A stretch of DNA of 37,711 nucleotides from Bacillus sp. REN3 (lineage in GTDB: Bacteria; Bacillota; Bacilli; Bacillales; Cytobacillaceae). The position numbers were made by a program, and so were the translations under genes. The stretch spans positions 1 to 37,711 of the forward strand of contig NZ_JAERSD010000030.1 in NCBI RefSeq assembly GCF_017912555.1. The letters are read 5' to 3'. The number at the start of each line of letters is the position of its first letter. Within the stretch, counting starts at the first letter, position 1. Of the stretch, positions 15,882 to 22,931 are shown piece by piece. The notes beneath the pieces are model-generated. The model searched no databases and was not told the DNA's origin. It saw only the letters and a program-made list of their open reading frames with translations.

Positions 15882-16883
15882 TTACTCTCCTACAATTTTA
15901 GCATCCTTCAGCATTTCTTCAGTCAGTGTGATGCCTTCCTCCTCAGCTGCTTTCTTATTGACGATCAACTCAAGCTTTTCCGGGTACCCGACTGGAAGCT
16001 CTCCCGGGTTTTTCCCGTTCAGGATTTCCACCGCCATTTTCCCGGTTGTGTAGCCAAGGTCATGATAGTCGAATCCATAGGAAGCAAAGGTACCCCGTTT
16101 GACCGAATCCCCTTCGCCGACGAATGTCGGGATATCCTTGTCATTGGCCACGTTGATGACCGATTCAAGGGCGGCGACGACGGTATTGTCCTTCGGGATG
16201 TACAGGACATCCACGCGTCCTACCATGGATTCTGCCGCCTGCTTCACCTCGGAACTGGACGAAATCGTCGTTTCAACAGACTGGAGCCCGGCTTCTTCAA
16301 TTGCCTTCTTTGCGTTTTTGACATTCACGACCGAATTCGGCTCGCCATTGTTATAAATGATGCCAACCTTTTTTGCCTCAGGAATGAATGTCTTGATGGC
16401 AGCAATGGTTTTCTTGATGGCATCTGGGTGTGTATCCGATGTCCCGGTAGCATTCCCTCCTGGTTTTTCCATGCTTTGGACAAGTTCCGCGCCGACAGGG
16501 TCGGTAATGGCGGTGAACAGGATGGGAATCTCCTTGGTCGCCTGGACTGCCGCCTGGGCGCTAGGCGTGGCAATCGCGAGAATCAAATCATTGTTCTCCG
16601 AAACAAGCTTTTGGGCAATCGACATATTGGTGTTCATGTCGCCCTGGGCATTCTGGTAATCTAGCTTAAGATTCTTTCCCTCCTCATAACCTGCGTCCTT
16701 CAAGGCCGCAATGAAGCCTTCCCTTGCTGCGTCCAGCGACGGGTGTTCAACAATTTGCGTGATCCCAATCTTGACCGGCTTCTTTTTTTCCTTGCCGTCC
16801 GCATCCGCTTCCTGGCTTCCTCCACTACAGGCTGTAAGCAGCAACAACATTCCAAGCAACCATAACGACAGACTCTTCTTCAT
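15882..16883 (-). CDS. ABC transporter substrate-binding lipoprotein (TrpX/DUF534-like)
   Basis: Lipid-anchored binding protein (333 aa). A signal peptide with lipobox LLTAC puts the lipidated Cys at about residue 20, followed by an acidic, Lys-rich linker and a two-lobe periplasmic-binding fold: KIGITQIVEHPSLD at the start, LILAIATPSAQAAV, VGIIYNNGEPNS, DVLYIPKDNTVV, and SYGFDYHDLGYTTGKMAVEIL. This is the ABC substrate-binding family (PF04392) that includes TrpX of tryptophan/tyrosine transporters. I took the ATG at 16883 (GGGGGA ahead) rather than an in-frame codon at 16919, since the signal peptide starts there. No permease or ATPase gene lies beside it in the window, so its partner and ligand are unknown. 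Confidence 0.88.
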   Translation of the reverse strand: MKKSLSLWLLGMLLLLTACSGGSQEADADGKEKKKPVKIGITQIVEHPSLDAAREGFIAALKDAGYEEGKNLKLDYQNAQGDMNTNMSIAQKLVSENNDLILAIATPSAQAAVQATKEIPILFTAITDPVGAELVQSMEKPGGNATGTSDTHPDAIKKTIAAIKTFIPEAKKVGIIYNNGEPNSVVNVKNAKKAIEEAGLQSVETTISSSSEVKQAAESMVGRVDVLYIPKDNTVVAALESVINVANDKDIPTFVGEGDSVKRGTFASYGFDYHDLGYTTGKMAVEILNGKNPGELPVGYPEKLELIVNKKAAEEEGITLTEEMLKDAKIVGE

Positions 16884-17020
16884 TCTTTTTCCCCCTGTGT
16901 TTGAATTGATTATGTACACACCTGATGATTATTTTTAAATTATTTATAATATTCTGATATTATCATGTTTACTATTATGAAAACAATAGCAAACTCTTTC
17001 AATCAACCTTTTCCCCAACT

Positions 17021-17048
17021 AAAAAATGACCTGTGCAAGAGGTCATTT
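17021..17048 (-). terminator. terminator of the 17082-17977 gene pair
   Basis: Perfect 9-bp stem AAATGACCT/AGGTCATTT (17040-17048 with 17024-17032), 7-base loop, T run at 17021-17026 on the minus strand. Confidence 0.88.
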
Positions 17049-17081
17049 ATAGGAAGGGGGGGGCAGTTCGGCCAGAAAGAA

Positions 17082-17546
17082 TCAGGAAAGCCAAACAGTT
17101 TCCGGGTCATTTTCATGTTTTATATACAAATCAATCAATTTCTGCTGTTCTTTCATGGCTCGGAATAACTGGTTCAAGTCCTCTTTCATTTCATATCTTG
17201 CAGGGTCCGAGAGGAAACATTGCTGCGAGATGCTGTACAGTTTATTGACTGTTTCTTCAAACAGGCCACTATCATATTCTTTATAGTCGAGAAGGAGAGC
17301 ATACAATTTAGACGGGTTACTGTATTCCGAAAGCATCGAGATTTTCCTGAATTGCAGCTTTTCCAATTCGCATAATTGTTTCAAGAAGATAGGAATCGTT
17401 TTTCCTAGAGACTCCTCGTGTCCAGCCTCCCATTCACACTCAAGAAGGATGCAGTTGTTTTTGACATAGTCCAGCAAGGCTTTTTTAAAAATGAAAGAAT
17501 TGCTTAACAATTGGTTTGTTAACTCTTCCGGAGTCTGCCACTTCAT
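17082..17546 (-). CDS. unknown protein co-transcribed with a Cys-rich spore-surface candidate
   Basis: A 154-aa protein I do not recognise. It looks almost entirely helical (ELTNQLLSNSFIFKKALLDYV, IFLKQLCELEKLQFRKI, EMKEDLNQLFRAMKEQQKLI), without signal peptide or TM helix. It starts 14 bases after the stop of the Cys-rich gene with GGAGG ahead of the ATG, and a terminator follows, so the two form a two-gene unit under the sigma-K-like promoter at 18010-18037. By context it may be a spore coat or exosporium component or an assembly partner; this is inference only. Confidence 0.7.
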   Translation of the reverse strand: MKWQTPEELTNQLLSNSFIFKKALLDYVKNNCILLECEWEAGHEESLGKTIPIFLKQLCELEKLQFRKISMLSEYSNPSKLYALLLDYKEYDSGLFEETVNKLYSISQQCFLSDPARYEMKEDLNQLFRAMKEQQKLIDLYIKHENDPETVWLS

Positions 17547-17560
17547 AGTGATCCTCCATA

Positions 17561-17977
17561 TCAGCCATCATGCTTTTTCTTTTTGTGGCCCGGGCAGCGG
17601 CACTGGCATTGCGGGACACAGCATATCAGGCATGGAATACAGCCGCACTTGCACTTCGGCGGGTGTGGTTTTGGATGGCAATCTGACGTTTCAAAAAATT
17701 CCATGACATTGTCCAGTTTTTTCAACAAAAGCCATTCCTTCATGACAATCGTTTCAAGCAGACGGTTTACCCCTTTATTGAATTTGATGATTTCCTTGCT
17801 TGAAGGATTTGTCGGGAAGTCGAGACATTCCCCAACAAAAGCCTGGATCTTTTCCGCTTCAGCATTCATGATGTGGGAGAGCGCGATTTCCTCCAGGGCA
17901 ATCGATTCAAGCAGATCAATCGATACCTCTTTTAGATTGGGCCTATGGGGTTCAGGCGGTATCGTGGGCATACTCAT
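17561..17977 (-). CDS. Cys-rich putative spore-surface protein, paralog 1
   Basis: A 138-aa protein. After a short Pro-rich start (MPTIPPEPHRP) comes a helical module, LLESIALEEIALSHIMNAEAEK, then IQAFVGE, shared with the products at 18269 and 21710, and a second helix (LLETIVMKEWLLLKKLDNVMEF). The last 40 residues are a tail with ten Cys, many as CxC (KCKCGC, CQCRC), ending in HKKKKHDG. Such tails suggest metal binding or disulfide cross-linking, as in insoluble coat and crust layers. The ATG has AGGGGG ahead. A promoter of sigma-K form lies 33 bases upstream, fitting a late mother-cell product. The family name is not known to me. Confidence 0.75.
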   Translation of the reverse strand: MSMPTIPPEPHRPNLKEVSIDLLESIALEEIALSHIMNAEAEKIQAFVGECLDFPTNPSSKEIIKFNKGVNRLLETIVMKEWLLLKKLDNVMEFFETSDCHPKPHPPKCKCGCIPCLICCVPQCQCRCPGHKKKKHDG

Positions 17978-18009
17978 ATTAGGTCCCCCTTAAGTGAATT
18001 ACTCTGTTA

Positions 18010-18037
18010 TAAGTTATGGAAAAGGATGCCCTTTTGT
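18010..18037 (-). promoter_or_regulatory. sigma-K-type promoter of the Cys-rich gene pair
   Basis: AC (18036-18037), 17-base spacer, CATAACTTA (18010-18018) on the minus strand fits the sigma-K pattern AC-N17-CATANNNTA exactly. The gene starts at 17977. Confidence 0.72.
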
Positions 18038-18055
18038 GTCAAATGCCCGAGCCCT

Positions 18056-18232
18056 TTATCCGCCTAAAAGAGTTGTCGTGGCAGAATATGGAAAAGTATT
18101 ATCGCAAACACTTAGCAGCAGTTTCCAGTCTTCCTCAATGTACAACCACCTGCTTTGCTTGTCCCGCTGCTTAATAAACCGTTTGCTGCCTTCATCCAAA
18201 ACGGCAATCGTATAGAAAATGCCATATCGCAA
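18056..18232 (-). CDS. 58-aa putative protein in the gap between two spore genes
   Basis: An open frame with coding-like content: RYGIFYTIAVLDEG, SKRFIKQRDKQSRWLYI, EEDWKLLLSVCDN, FPYSATTTLLGG. The in-frame stop upstream is at the end of the neighbouring terminator hairpin, and the only usual start is TTG at 18232, 4 bases after GGGGGG. Start and expression are therefore unclear. It could be a short gene or the remains of a longer one whose front was lost when the neighbouring gene and terminator arrived. I do not recognise the family. Confidence 0.45.
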   Translation of the reverse strand: MRYGIFYTIAVLDEGSKRFIKQRDKQSRWLYIEEDWKLLLSVCDNTFPYSATTTLLGG

Positions 18233-18264
18233 AGAACCCCCCAGTCAATAGATACTGAGGGGAA
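18233..18264 (-). terminator. terminator of the gene at 18269
   Basis: On the minus strand CCCCTCAGT pairs with ACTGGGGGG (one G-U), followed by the weak tail TTCTTT. It lies just after the stop codon and overlaps the presumed ribosome binding site of the small frame at 18056-18232. Confidence 0.65.
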
Positions 18265-18268
18265 TTTT

Positions 18269-18601
18269 TTACGTTAGGGGTGAAATTGAAATCAAGTCCA
18301 GGATATTTTCAAACTTGAATTCAAGCAGCATTTCTTTTTTGATGACATCACGGAGTGTTCTTTGTACGCTATTATTGGCATCAAGAAGATCTCCTACCGA
18401 TACCTCTGCTGGTGAAAGCGCAACAGTAGTACCTTCCAGCGTTCCAAGAATGAATTGCAGTTTCTCTGCCTCAGCGTTCATGATATGGGCAAGGGAGAGT
18501 TCCTCAAGAGCAATGGATGCCAGTAACAATGGCACCGTCTGGCCCACAGTCAATGAAATGGTAGGTGTGATATTAGGGATTGTTGGAAAAGACACATTCA
18601 T
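18269..18601 (-). CDS. putative spore-surface protein, paralog 2
   Basis: A 110-aa protein consisting only of the shared N-terminal module. It has a hydrophobic lead FPTIPNITPTISLTVGQTVP, then IALEELSLAHIMNAEAEK, then LQFILGTLEG, a short Ser/Thr-rich loop, and a closing helix RDVIKKEMLLEFKFENILDLI. It is very close to the first 110 residues of the product at 21710, including the lead and the last helix, and more distantly related to paralog 1. There is no Cys. The ATG is preceded by AGGAGA, and I found no clear sigma-K promoter directly ahead. As the minimal version it may be the scaffold or anchoring unit; that role is inferred. Confidence 0.78.
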   Translation of the reverse strand: MNVSFPTIPNITPTISLTVGQTVPLLLASIALEELSLAHIMNAEAEKLQFILGTLEGTTVALSPAEVSVGDLLDANNSVQRTLRDVIKKEMLLEFKFENILDLISISPLT

Positions 18602-18707
18602 TTCTCCTTTCTATCTATTTTTTCATTAAAGTCTTCAACTCCCATACAAAGGAGGCCAAAGCTTTAATCCTTACATTCTATTCAGGAAAACTTTGATGGC
18701 CCCAGCG

Positions 18708-18745
18708 TTTGCCTTATTTTTCCGCGGATTTTTCCGAGGAAGGCG
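18708..18745. other. imperfect hairpin between the GT4-TPR gene and paralog 2
   Basis: Nested complementary arms (GCCTT/AAGGC outside, TTCC-CGGA/TCCG-GGAA inside) form a long imperfect hairpin. No T run follows on the minus strand, so its role as a terminator for the glycosyltransferase gene is uncertain. The rest of 18602-18799 shows no gene. Confidence 0.4.
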
Positions 18746-18799
18746 CCTATCCTGAGCTTTTTTATATGTGAACCTCTTAATTTAATTTTAGTTTGATTT

Positions 18800-20260
18800 T
18801 CATTCAACGATACTCTTCATCTTGGAAAAACAAATACCGACCATCCTCCAGATTTCATCCTGGAATTCCTTGTCCTGCTTCCCCATGTTCTGTGCAATGC
18901 TTGCCAACTGTCCGATCGCTTTTTGATAAAGCTTCTTTTCCATATAGATGATTGCACTGTTGTACCTTGCCATGATCGTATCCGGGTAGACGGCGAGGAT
19001 GTTCTGGAATACGCCTAATGCCTCCTCGCTCCGGTTTCCTGAATGCAATTCATTCGCACGCTTCAGTTCTGTTTCGATGATTGCCTTATCGGACAAAACG
19101 GGACCTTTCCTCCTAGAAACTAAGTGTTCAATTCTTCCTGAAATACGCTCGGAGGATTTTTCCCATGTGAAGGAGGCTCGGATATGTTCGCTCGCTTTTT
19201 TGCCCTTTTCCCTGGCCAGGGTTCGATTTCCGAAAACGGTACGCATTGTTTTCTGCAAATCCTCCGGCTTAATCGATAGCCACCATGGGTGGTCTATGGT
19301 CTCAAGATTCCCGATTCTTTTTTCAGCTATGGCCACCTCTGTCGATGGGATGAAGAATGCCGTTTCCTCGCTGCAAAAATCCTGGCTGGACCCTTTATCC
19401 GGAACAATTGCCGGTAGCCCGCAAGCCATCGCTTCAGCAATCGGCAAGCCAAAACCCTCTCCCCTGTATGGATGGACCAGGCAATCGCATCCCTTATACA
19501 GCCCTGCCAATTCTTCTCCCGATAGCTGCGCATCGATGTACTTGATCCGTGGATTTGTTGGTTCCGACATCGCTTCGAGAATCATCTTCTCCAAAGTGAT
19601 TCCTTTGTAAAAGGATTTTGTGCCTGTATCTTTTATGATTAAACACACATCTTCCTCTGCAGTGAATTCATTCAAATAGGCCCGTAATAGAATATCAATT
19701 CCTTTTCGGCCGATTGTTCCCCCTACAAAGAGGAACTTGAACGAGGAAGGGGCCTCAAAGGCGCGGGGTTCTGCATCTTGGTGGAATACATGCCCATCCA
19801 CACCTAGGGGGATGACATGCACCTTGCTTTCAGGTATCCCCGATCGGACATAACTCTCTTTGTTCCAGGAACTGTAGACCCAAATTTCATCCATCCAATA
19901 CTTCATTGGAATATACCAATCCCTCGGTATTGCGCCGAACTCCCATGGCTGCATGCAAATTGAAAGCCCGGTTTTTGGTCTGGAAAAATCAGGAGGCCAT
20001 TGGTGGGATATCGTCACATCCGGTTCGGCAAAAGGCTTGAATGACCCTGTCCTGTCCTTCAGATAGGATTCAAGGAGCTTTTCTTTCTCAGGTATCTCTT
20101 TCCTCAGTATGATGTTTTGTTTTTGCAGATGCCGGCAAATATTTCGATTTACAATCGCTAGGCTATGTTCCTCCAGCTGGGAACCTCTCCAATTGACTTT
20201 TACGGTTTTCGTTTCCACTGGAATCCCCCTGACGAGCAAGTGTATTTTTCCTTCAATCAT
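18800..20260 (-). CDS. GT4-family glycosyltransferase with C-terminal TPR module
   Basis: A 486-aa cytoplasmic glycosyltransferase of GT-B fold. The Rossmann part of the C-lobe starts at FKFLFVGGTIGRKG (about 174) and the nucleotide-sugar motif is RGEGFGLPIAEAMACGLP with Glu268 and Glu276 (E-x7-E of GT4). Residues about 395-480 form a TPR-like module (NRSEEALGVFQNILAVYPD, ARYNSAIIYMEKKLYQKAI), which could bind the protein acceptor or partner enzymes. The start at 20260 overlaps the stop of a 48-aa frame as TAATG, suggesting coupled translation, and there is no strong ribosome binding site of its own. It is divergent from the GT2-TPR gene at 20473. Donor and acceptor are unknown; by context it decorates a spore-surface protein or glycan. 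Confidence 0.88.
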   Translation of the reverse strand: MIEGKIHLLVRGIPVETKTVKVNWRGSQLEEHSLAIVNRNICRHLQKQNIILRKEIPEKEKLLESYLKDRTGSFKPFAEPDVTISHQWPPDFSRPKTGLSICMQPWEFGAIPRDWYIPMKYWMDEIWVYSSWNKESYVRSGIPESKVHVIPLGVDGHVFHQDAEPRAFEAPSSFKFLFVGGTIGRKGIDILLRAYLNEFTAEEDVCLIIKDTGTKSFYKGITLEKMILEAMSEPTNPRIKYIDAQLSGEELAGLYKGCDCLVHPYRGEGFGLPIAEAMACGLPAIVPDKGSSQDFCSEETAFFIPSTEVAIAEKRIGNLETIDHPWWLSIKPEDLQKTMRTVFGNRTLAREKGKKASEHIRASFTWEKSSERISGRIEHLVSRRKGPVLSDKAIIETELKRANELHSGNRSEEALGVFQNILAVYPDTIMARYNSAIIYMEKKLYQKAIGQLASIAQNMGKQDKEFQDEIWRMVGICFSKMKSIVE

Positions 20261-20406
20261 TATATTGCTTTGAACTGGATATCGTTCCGGCCAATTCCAT
20301 TTAGCAAAAACATGCCGGAACGACTTCCTCCATCAGGATTTGCCTCAATGCCAGGAAAGCCGGCTCCATCTCCTTCCTTGAAAAAATCGCCAAATGCCCT
20401 GTTCAC
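20260..20406 (-). CDS. 48-aa leader frame coupled to the GT4-TPR gene
   Basis: From a GTG at 20406 the minus strand encodes 48 residues (NRAFGDFFKEGDGAGFPGI through MFLLNGIGRNDIQFKAI). Its TAA overlaps the glycosyltransferase ATG by one base (TAATG). The sequence is Gly/Asp-rich in the middle and looks coding, but no homolog comes to mind. It may be a small protein, a translated leader that couples initiation, or the true N-terminal gene of the unit. The start could also be the internal ATG that begins MFLLNGIG. The ribosome binding site is weak. Confidence 0.4.
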   Translation of the reverse strand: MNRAFGDFFKEGDGAGFPGIEANPDGGSRSGMFLLNGIGRNDIQFKAI

Positions 20407-20408
20407 TC

Positions 20409-20436
20409 ACTCTTTCCATTATCAAAACATATGATA
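20409..20436 (+). promoter_or_regulatory. sigma-K-type promoter of the GT2-TPR gene
   Basis: AC (20409-20410), 17-base spacer, CATATGATA (20428-20436) on the plus strand fits AC-N17-CATANNNTA. The -10 is identical to both -10 elements ahead of manC. The gene starts 36 bases further on with GGGAGG ahead of its ATG. Confidence 0.75.
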
Positions 20437-20472
20437 GGAAATGACGATTTCTTGTAATAGGGAGGAAAAAGG

Positions 20473-21675
20473 ATGGATAGACGCTTGTCTCTCTGTATGA
20501 TTGTGAAAGATGAAGAAGAATTTATAGGGGACTGCCTGGAAAGTGTAAAGGATTTCGTGGATGAAATGATCATTGTCGATACTGGATCAACGGATAAAAC
20601 GGTTGAAATTTGCGAGTCTTTTGGCGCCCGGGTCCTCCATTTCCCATGGAATGGGAGCTTTGCGGATGCCCGGAACCATGGATTGGAACAAGCTGCAGGC
20701 GACTGGATCCTATGGCTTGATGCGGATGAAAAAGTGGATGCCAGCGACGCGGAAAAGCTGCGGGAGGTACTTGGGGATGACGACCTCCTTCTGTCCGTCC
20801 ATTTAATCAACTACTATGGTGAGGAACCTGACCCGGACAAGACATTTGATATTGCCCATACCCGCCTTTTCCGCAATAACAAAGGATTCAAATTCAAGAA
20901 TAGGATCCATGAAATGCTTAATGCCGATGAAATTTTTGAGAAATATAACAAGACGGCCGCTATTAAAACCGTTCCCATAAAGGTGCACCATTACGGGTAC
21001 CTGAACCCTGTCAATGAGAAAAAGAAAAAATCCGAACGGAACATCAGCATGCTGAAGCAAGAGCTTAAGCAAAATGACTATAGTCCGTGGACCGAATACC
21101 ATATCGCCTCTGAATATTACCGCTTGAATAAATACCAGGAGGCATTCGAGTATGTCAACCACTCCATCATGGGCTTCCTGCTGCAGTTAAAAACGCCGCC
21201 CTCCCTTTTGTACCGCTTAAAGTATTCCATTCTGATCCGCTCAGGCAGCTTTGAGGGGGCCTGGCCTGGTATCGACAAGGCTGTAACGCTTTATCCCGAT
21301 TATGTTGACTTGCATTTTTACAAAGGTTTGATCCTGTTTGTCAGGGAATCGTTCACAGAAGCCATAGAGGTGTTCGACCATTGCCTGGAACTGGGAGAGG
21401 AGAACCTGCAGCATCTTACGCTGAAGGGCGTCGGCAGTTTCCAGCCCCTCTATTATAAAGGCTGCTGCCTTGAGAAGGTAGGAAAAGTCGACGAAGCGGC
21501 CAAGTGCTATGCCGAGGCTGCAAGCCTGTCGCCAACCTTTCAATCCCCAGTGGAAGCCTTGCAGAAACTAATGGAAAAACATAAAGAGGTCTTTGCTGCA
21601 TTGCCAGAGGGTCATGGGGATCGGAAATTAATAGAGGGCATTCTATCCAAGAACGTGGATAAAAATAGCCATTAA
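20473..21675 (+). CDS. GT2-family glycosyltransferase with C-terminal TPR repeats
   Basis: A 400-aa enzyme with a GT-A domain (about 1-235). It opens with LSLCMIVKDEEEFIGDCL and IIVDTGSTDKTVEI, and the metal-binding motif is Asp83-Ala-Asp85 in ILWLDADEKVD. This is the SPBc2-type GT2/TPR arrangement, where the same domain glycosylates peptides or proteins in some systems (SunS-like). Residues about 240-390 carry TPR units (WTEYHIASEYYRLNKYQEAFEYV, PLYYKGCCLEKVGKVDEAAKCY). The ATG at 20473 follows GGGAGG. It has its own sigma-K-type promoter and a terminator, so it is a single-gene unit, divergent from the GT4-TPR gene. A protein acceptor such as the spore-surface paralogs nearby is plausible but not shown. 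Confidence 0.88.
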   Translation: MDRRLSLCMIVKDEEEFIGDCLESVKDFVDEMIIVDTGSTDKTVEICESFGARVLHFPWNGSFADARNHGLEQAAGDWILWLDADEKVDASDAEKLREVLGDDDLLLSVHLINYYGEEPDPDKTFDIAHTRLFRNNKGFKFKNRIHEMLNADEIFEKYNKTAAIKTVPIKVHHYGYLNPVNEKKKKSERNISMLKQELKQNDYSPWTEYHIASEYYRLNKYQEAFEYVNHSIMGFLLQLKTPPSLLYRLKYSILIRSGSFEGAWPGIDKAVTLYPDYVDLHFYKGLILFVRESFTEAIEVFDHCLELGEENLQHLTLKGVGSFQPLYYKGCCLEKVGKVDEAAKCYAEAASLSPTFQSPVEALQKLMEKHKEVFAALPEGHGDRKLIEGILSKNVDKNSH

Positions 21676-21703
21676 AAAGCAAGGTGGTGACCACCTTGCT
21701 TTT
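21676..21703. terminator. bidirectional terminator
   Basis: Near-perfect stem AAAAGCAAGGTGG/CCACCTTGCTTTT with a 3-base loop, T-rich on both strands. It serves the converging genes at 20473 (plus) and 21710 (minus). Confidence 0.88.
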
Positions 21704-21709
21704 CTACAA

Positions 21710-22555
21710 CTAATCTGGACATGGCGGCGGCGCTTGCCCGCCACATGGGAATACTTGGACATTGGGCTGGCCGGGTCCCTGGTCAACCGGGGTAAAGAAT
21801 GTTTCGCCGTCGATTGTCAGGATGATGACATCATCTGCCTGCCCGATCCCTTCGATTAGTACAAGCGTAAATGTCGCAGGCTGGCCATTTTTCAATCCTG
21901 TTCCTGTCAACGTCATCCGGAGCCTTCCGTCTGGCAGGGTGCAGCAAGTTGCCAGGGCTCCATCAGTCAAGGTATAGGCAGTGACGATAAATTTGAACCC
22001 TGGAATAGCAGGATTGAGCGGCGCAAAGACGAAATCAAAGAGATTGGTTTTATCAGGCTGACAGCTGCCGCTGCCGCAAATTTCAATCGCTCCTTGTGAG
22101 CTTATATTTGTGATCCTTCCGGTTCCCGGACCAGATGCAGAACTGATAAAAATGGTTGGCTGCGTAGAAGGTGTGCTGAATCTCGCTCCGCATTCACAGA
22201 ATGCTTCCGGCGGGATTGGCGGGGTTGGCGGGGTTGGCGGGATGATTGTTCCTATCAAGTCCAAGATGTTTTCAAATTTGAACTCCAGCAGCATTTCCTT
22301 TTTGATCACGTCGCCGAGTGTCCGTTGAATATCCGCGTCGACGTCAAGAAGCTCCTGCAAGGATACGGTTGACGGCGTAAGCGTTGTCGAGCCCGGGAGT
22401 GTTCCCAAGATAAGCTGCAGCTTTTCTGCCTCCGCATTCATGATATGGGCCAAGGCCAACTCTTCAAATGCGATGCTTGATAATAGCAGCGGGATAGTCT
22501 GTGCGGTCGTGATTGAAATGGTTGGAGTGATGTTAGGGATCCTTGGAAAAGACAA
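21710..22555 (-). CDS. putative spore-surface protein, paralog 3, with added C-terminal domain
   Basis: A 281-aa protein. Residues 1-105 repeat the module of paralog 2 (FPRIPNITPTISITTAQTIP, IAFEELALAHIMNAEAEK, RTLGDVIKKEMLLEFKFENI). A Pro-rich spacer PPTPPTPPIPP (about 108-118) leads to a domain of about 160 residues rich in beta-type pattern and Gly/Thr, with eight Cys as CECG, CGSGSC, CC and CGG..PPPC. The spacer-plus-domain layout suggests a surface-projecting head on an anchoring module. The start is TTG at 22555 with GGAGG nine bases ahead. A sigma-K-type promoter lies upstream. The product probably belongs to the spore coat, crust or exosporium, inferred from promoter and paralogs. I know no name for it. 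Confidence 0.8.
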   Translation of the reverse strand: MSFPRIPNITPTISITTAQTIPLLLSSIAFEELALAHIMNAEAEKLQLILGTLPGSTTLTPSTVSLQELLDVDADIQRTLGDVIKKEMLLEFKFENILDLIGTIIPPTPPTPPIPPEAFCECGARFSTPSTQPTIFISSASGPGTGRITNISSQGAIEICGSGSCQPDKTNLFDFVFAPLNPAIPGFKFIVTAYTLTDGALATCCTLPDGRLRMTLTGTGLKNGQPATFTLVLIEGIGQADDVIILTIDGETFFTPVDQGPGQPNVQVFPCGGQAPPPCPD

Positions 22556-22588
22556 AGTAATTGCCTCCTTTCATACTCTAATCCTTAT

Positions 22589-22617
22589 AAGTTATGAAAA
22601 GGGGGCCAATGCAGGTA
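22589..22617 (-). promoter_or_regulatory. sigma-K-type promoter of paralog 3
   Basis: AC (22616-22617), 18-base spacer, CATAACTTA (22589-22597) on the minus strand. The -10 is identical to that of the Cys-rich gene pair (18010-18018), and the spacer is one base longer than usual. Confidence 0.62.
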
Positions 22618-22712
22618 CGTCATTTGTCCCAAATATACAGCCCCTTTTTTCATTGCTTGAAAAAAGAAGGCAATCCGGCAAAAAAAGTCGTTGCTTTTTA
22701 AGTATGGGTTGA

Positions 22713-22922
22713 TTGCGGGGCATTTTGAGAATAACAAAAAGTGAATTATCTTGTTTGGATGTCATGGGCAAAAAGCTAGTTAAATGTGTTTTCAACAGTT
22801 CTGAAAAAACATCCTTCCATAAATATCGGAATTCATTTCCTGTTGCGATGAAAAAGCTTAGCCCTTTCATCTGCCCGCTAGAAGACCCGAAAAGAAAAAA
22901 GGCCGCTGTAATCCTTGGATGA
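22713..22922 (+). CDS. doubtful 69-aa ORF in the 370-bp gap
   Basis: The gap 22556-22931 contains the promoter of paralog 3 and this plus-strand frame. It opens with TTG and has an internal ATG giving MGKKLVKCVFNSSEKTSFHK and ending in PLEDPKRKKAAVILG. It is Lys-rich and ends in TGA just before the convergent rmd gene. There is no good ribosome binding site and a competing minus-strand frame exists, so it may be chance. Nothing else is visible in the gap. Confidence 0.22.
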   Translation: MRGILRITKSELSCLDVMGKKLVKCVFNSSEKTSFHKYRNSFPVAMKKLSPFICPLEDPKRKKAAVILG

Positions 22923-22931
22923 AAAGCAAAT

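Noticed and set aside
22592-22870. 92-aa minus-strand frame in the gap upstream of paralog 3
   Set aside because: It would cross the sigma-K-type promoter of paralog 3 and has no convincing start site; the plus-strand frame is only slightly better and is listed with low confidence.
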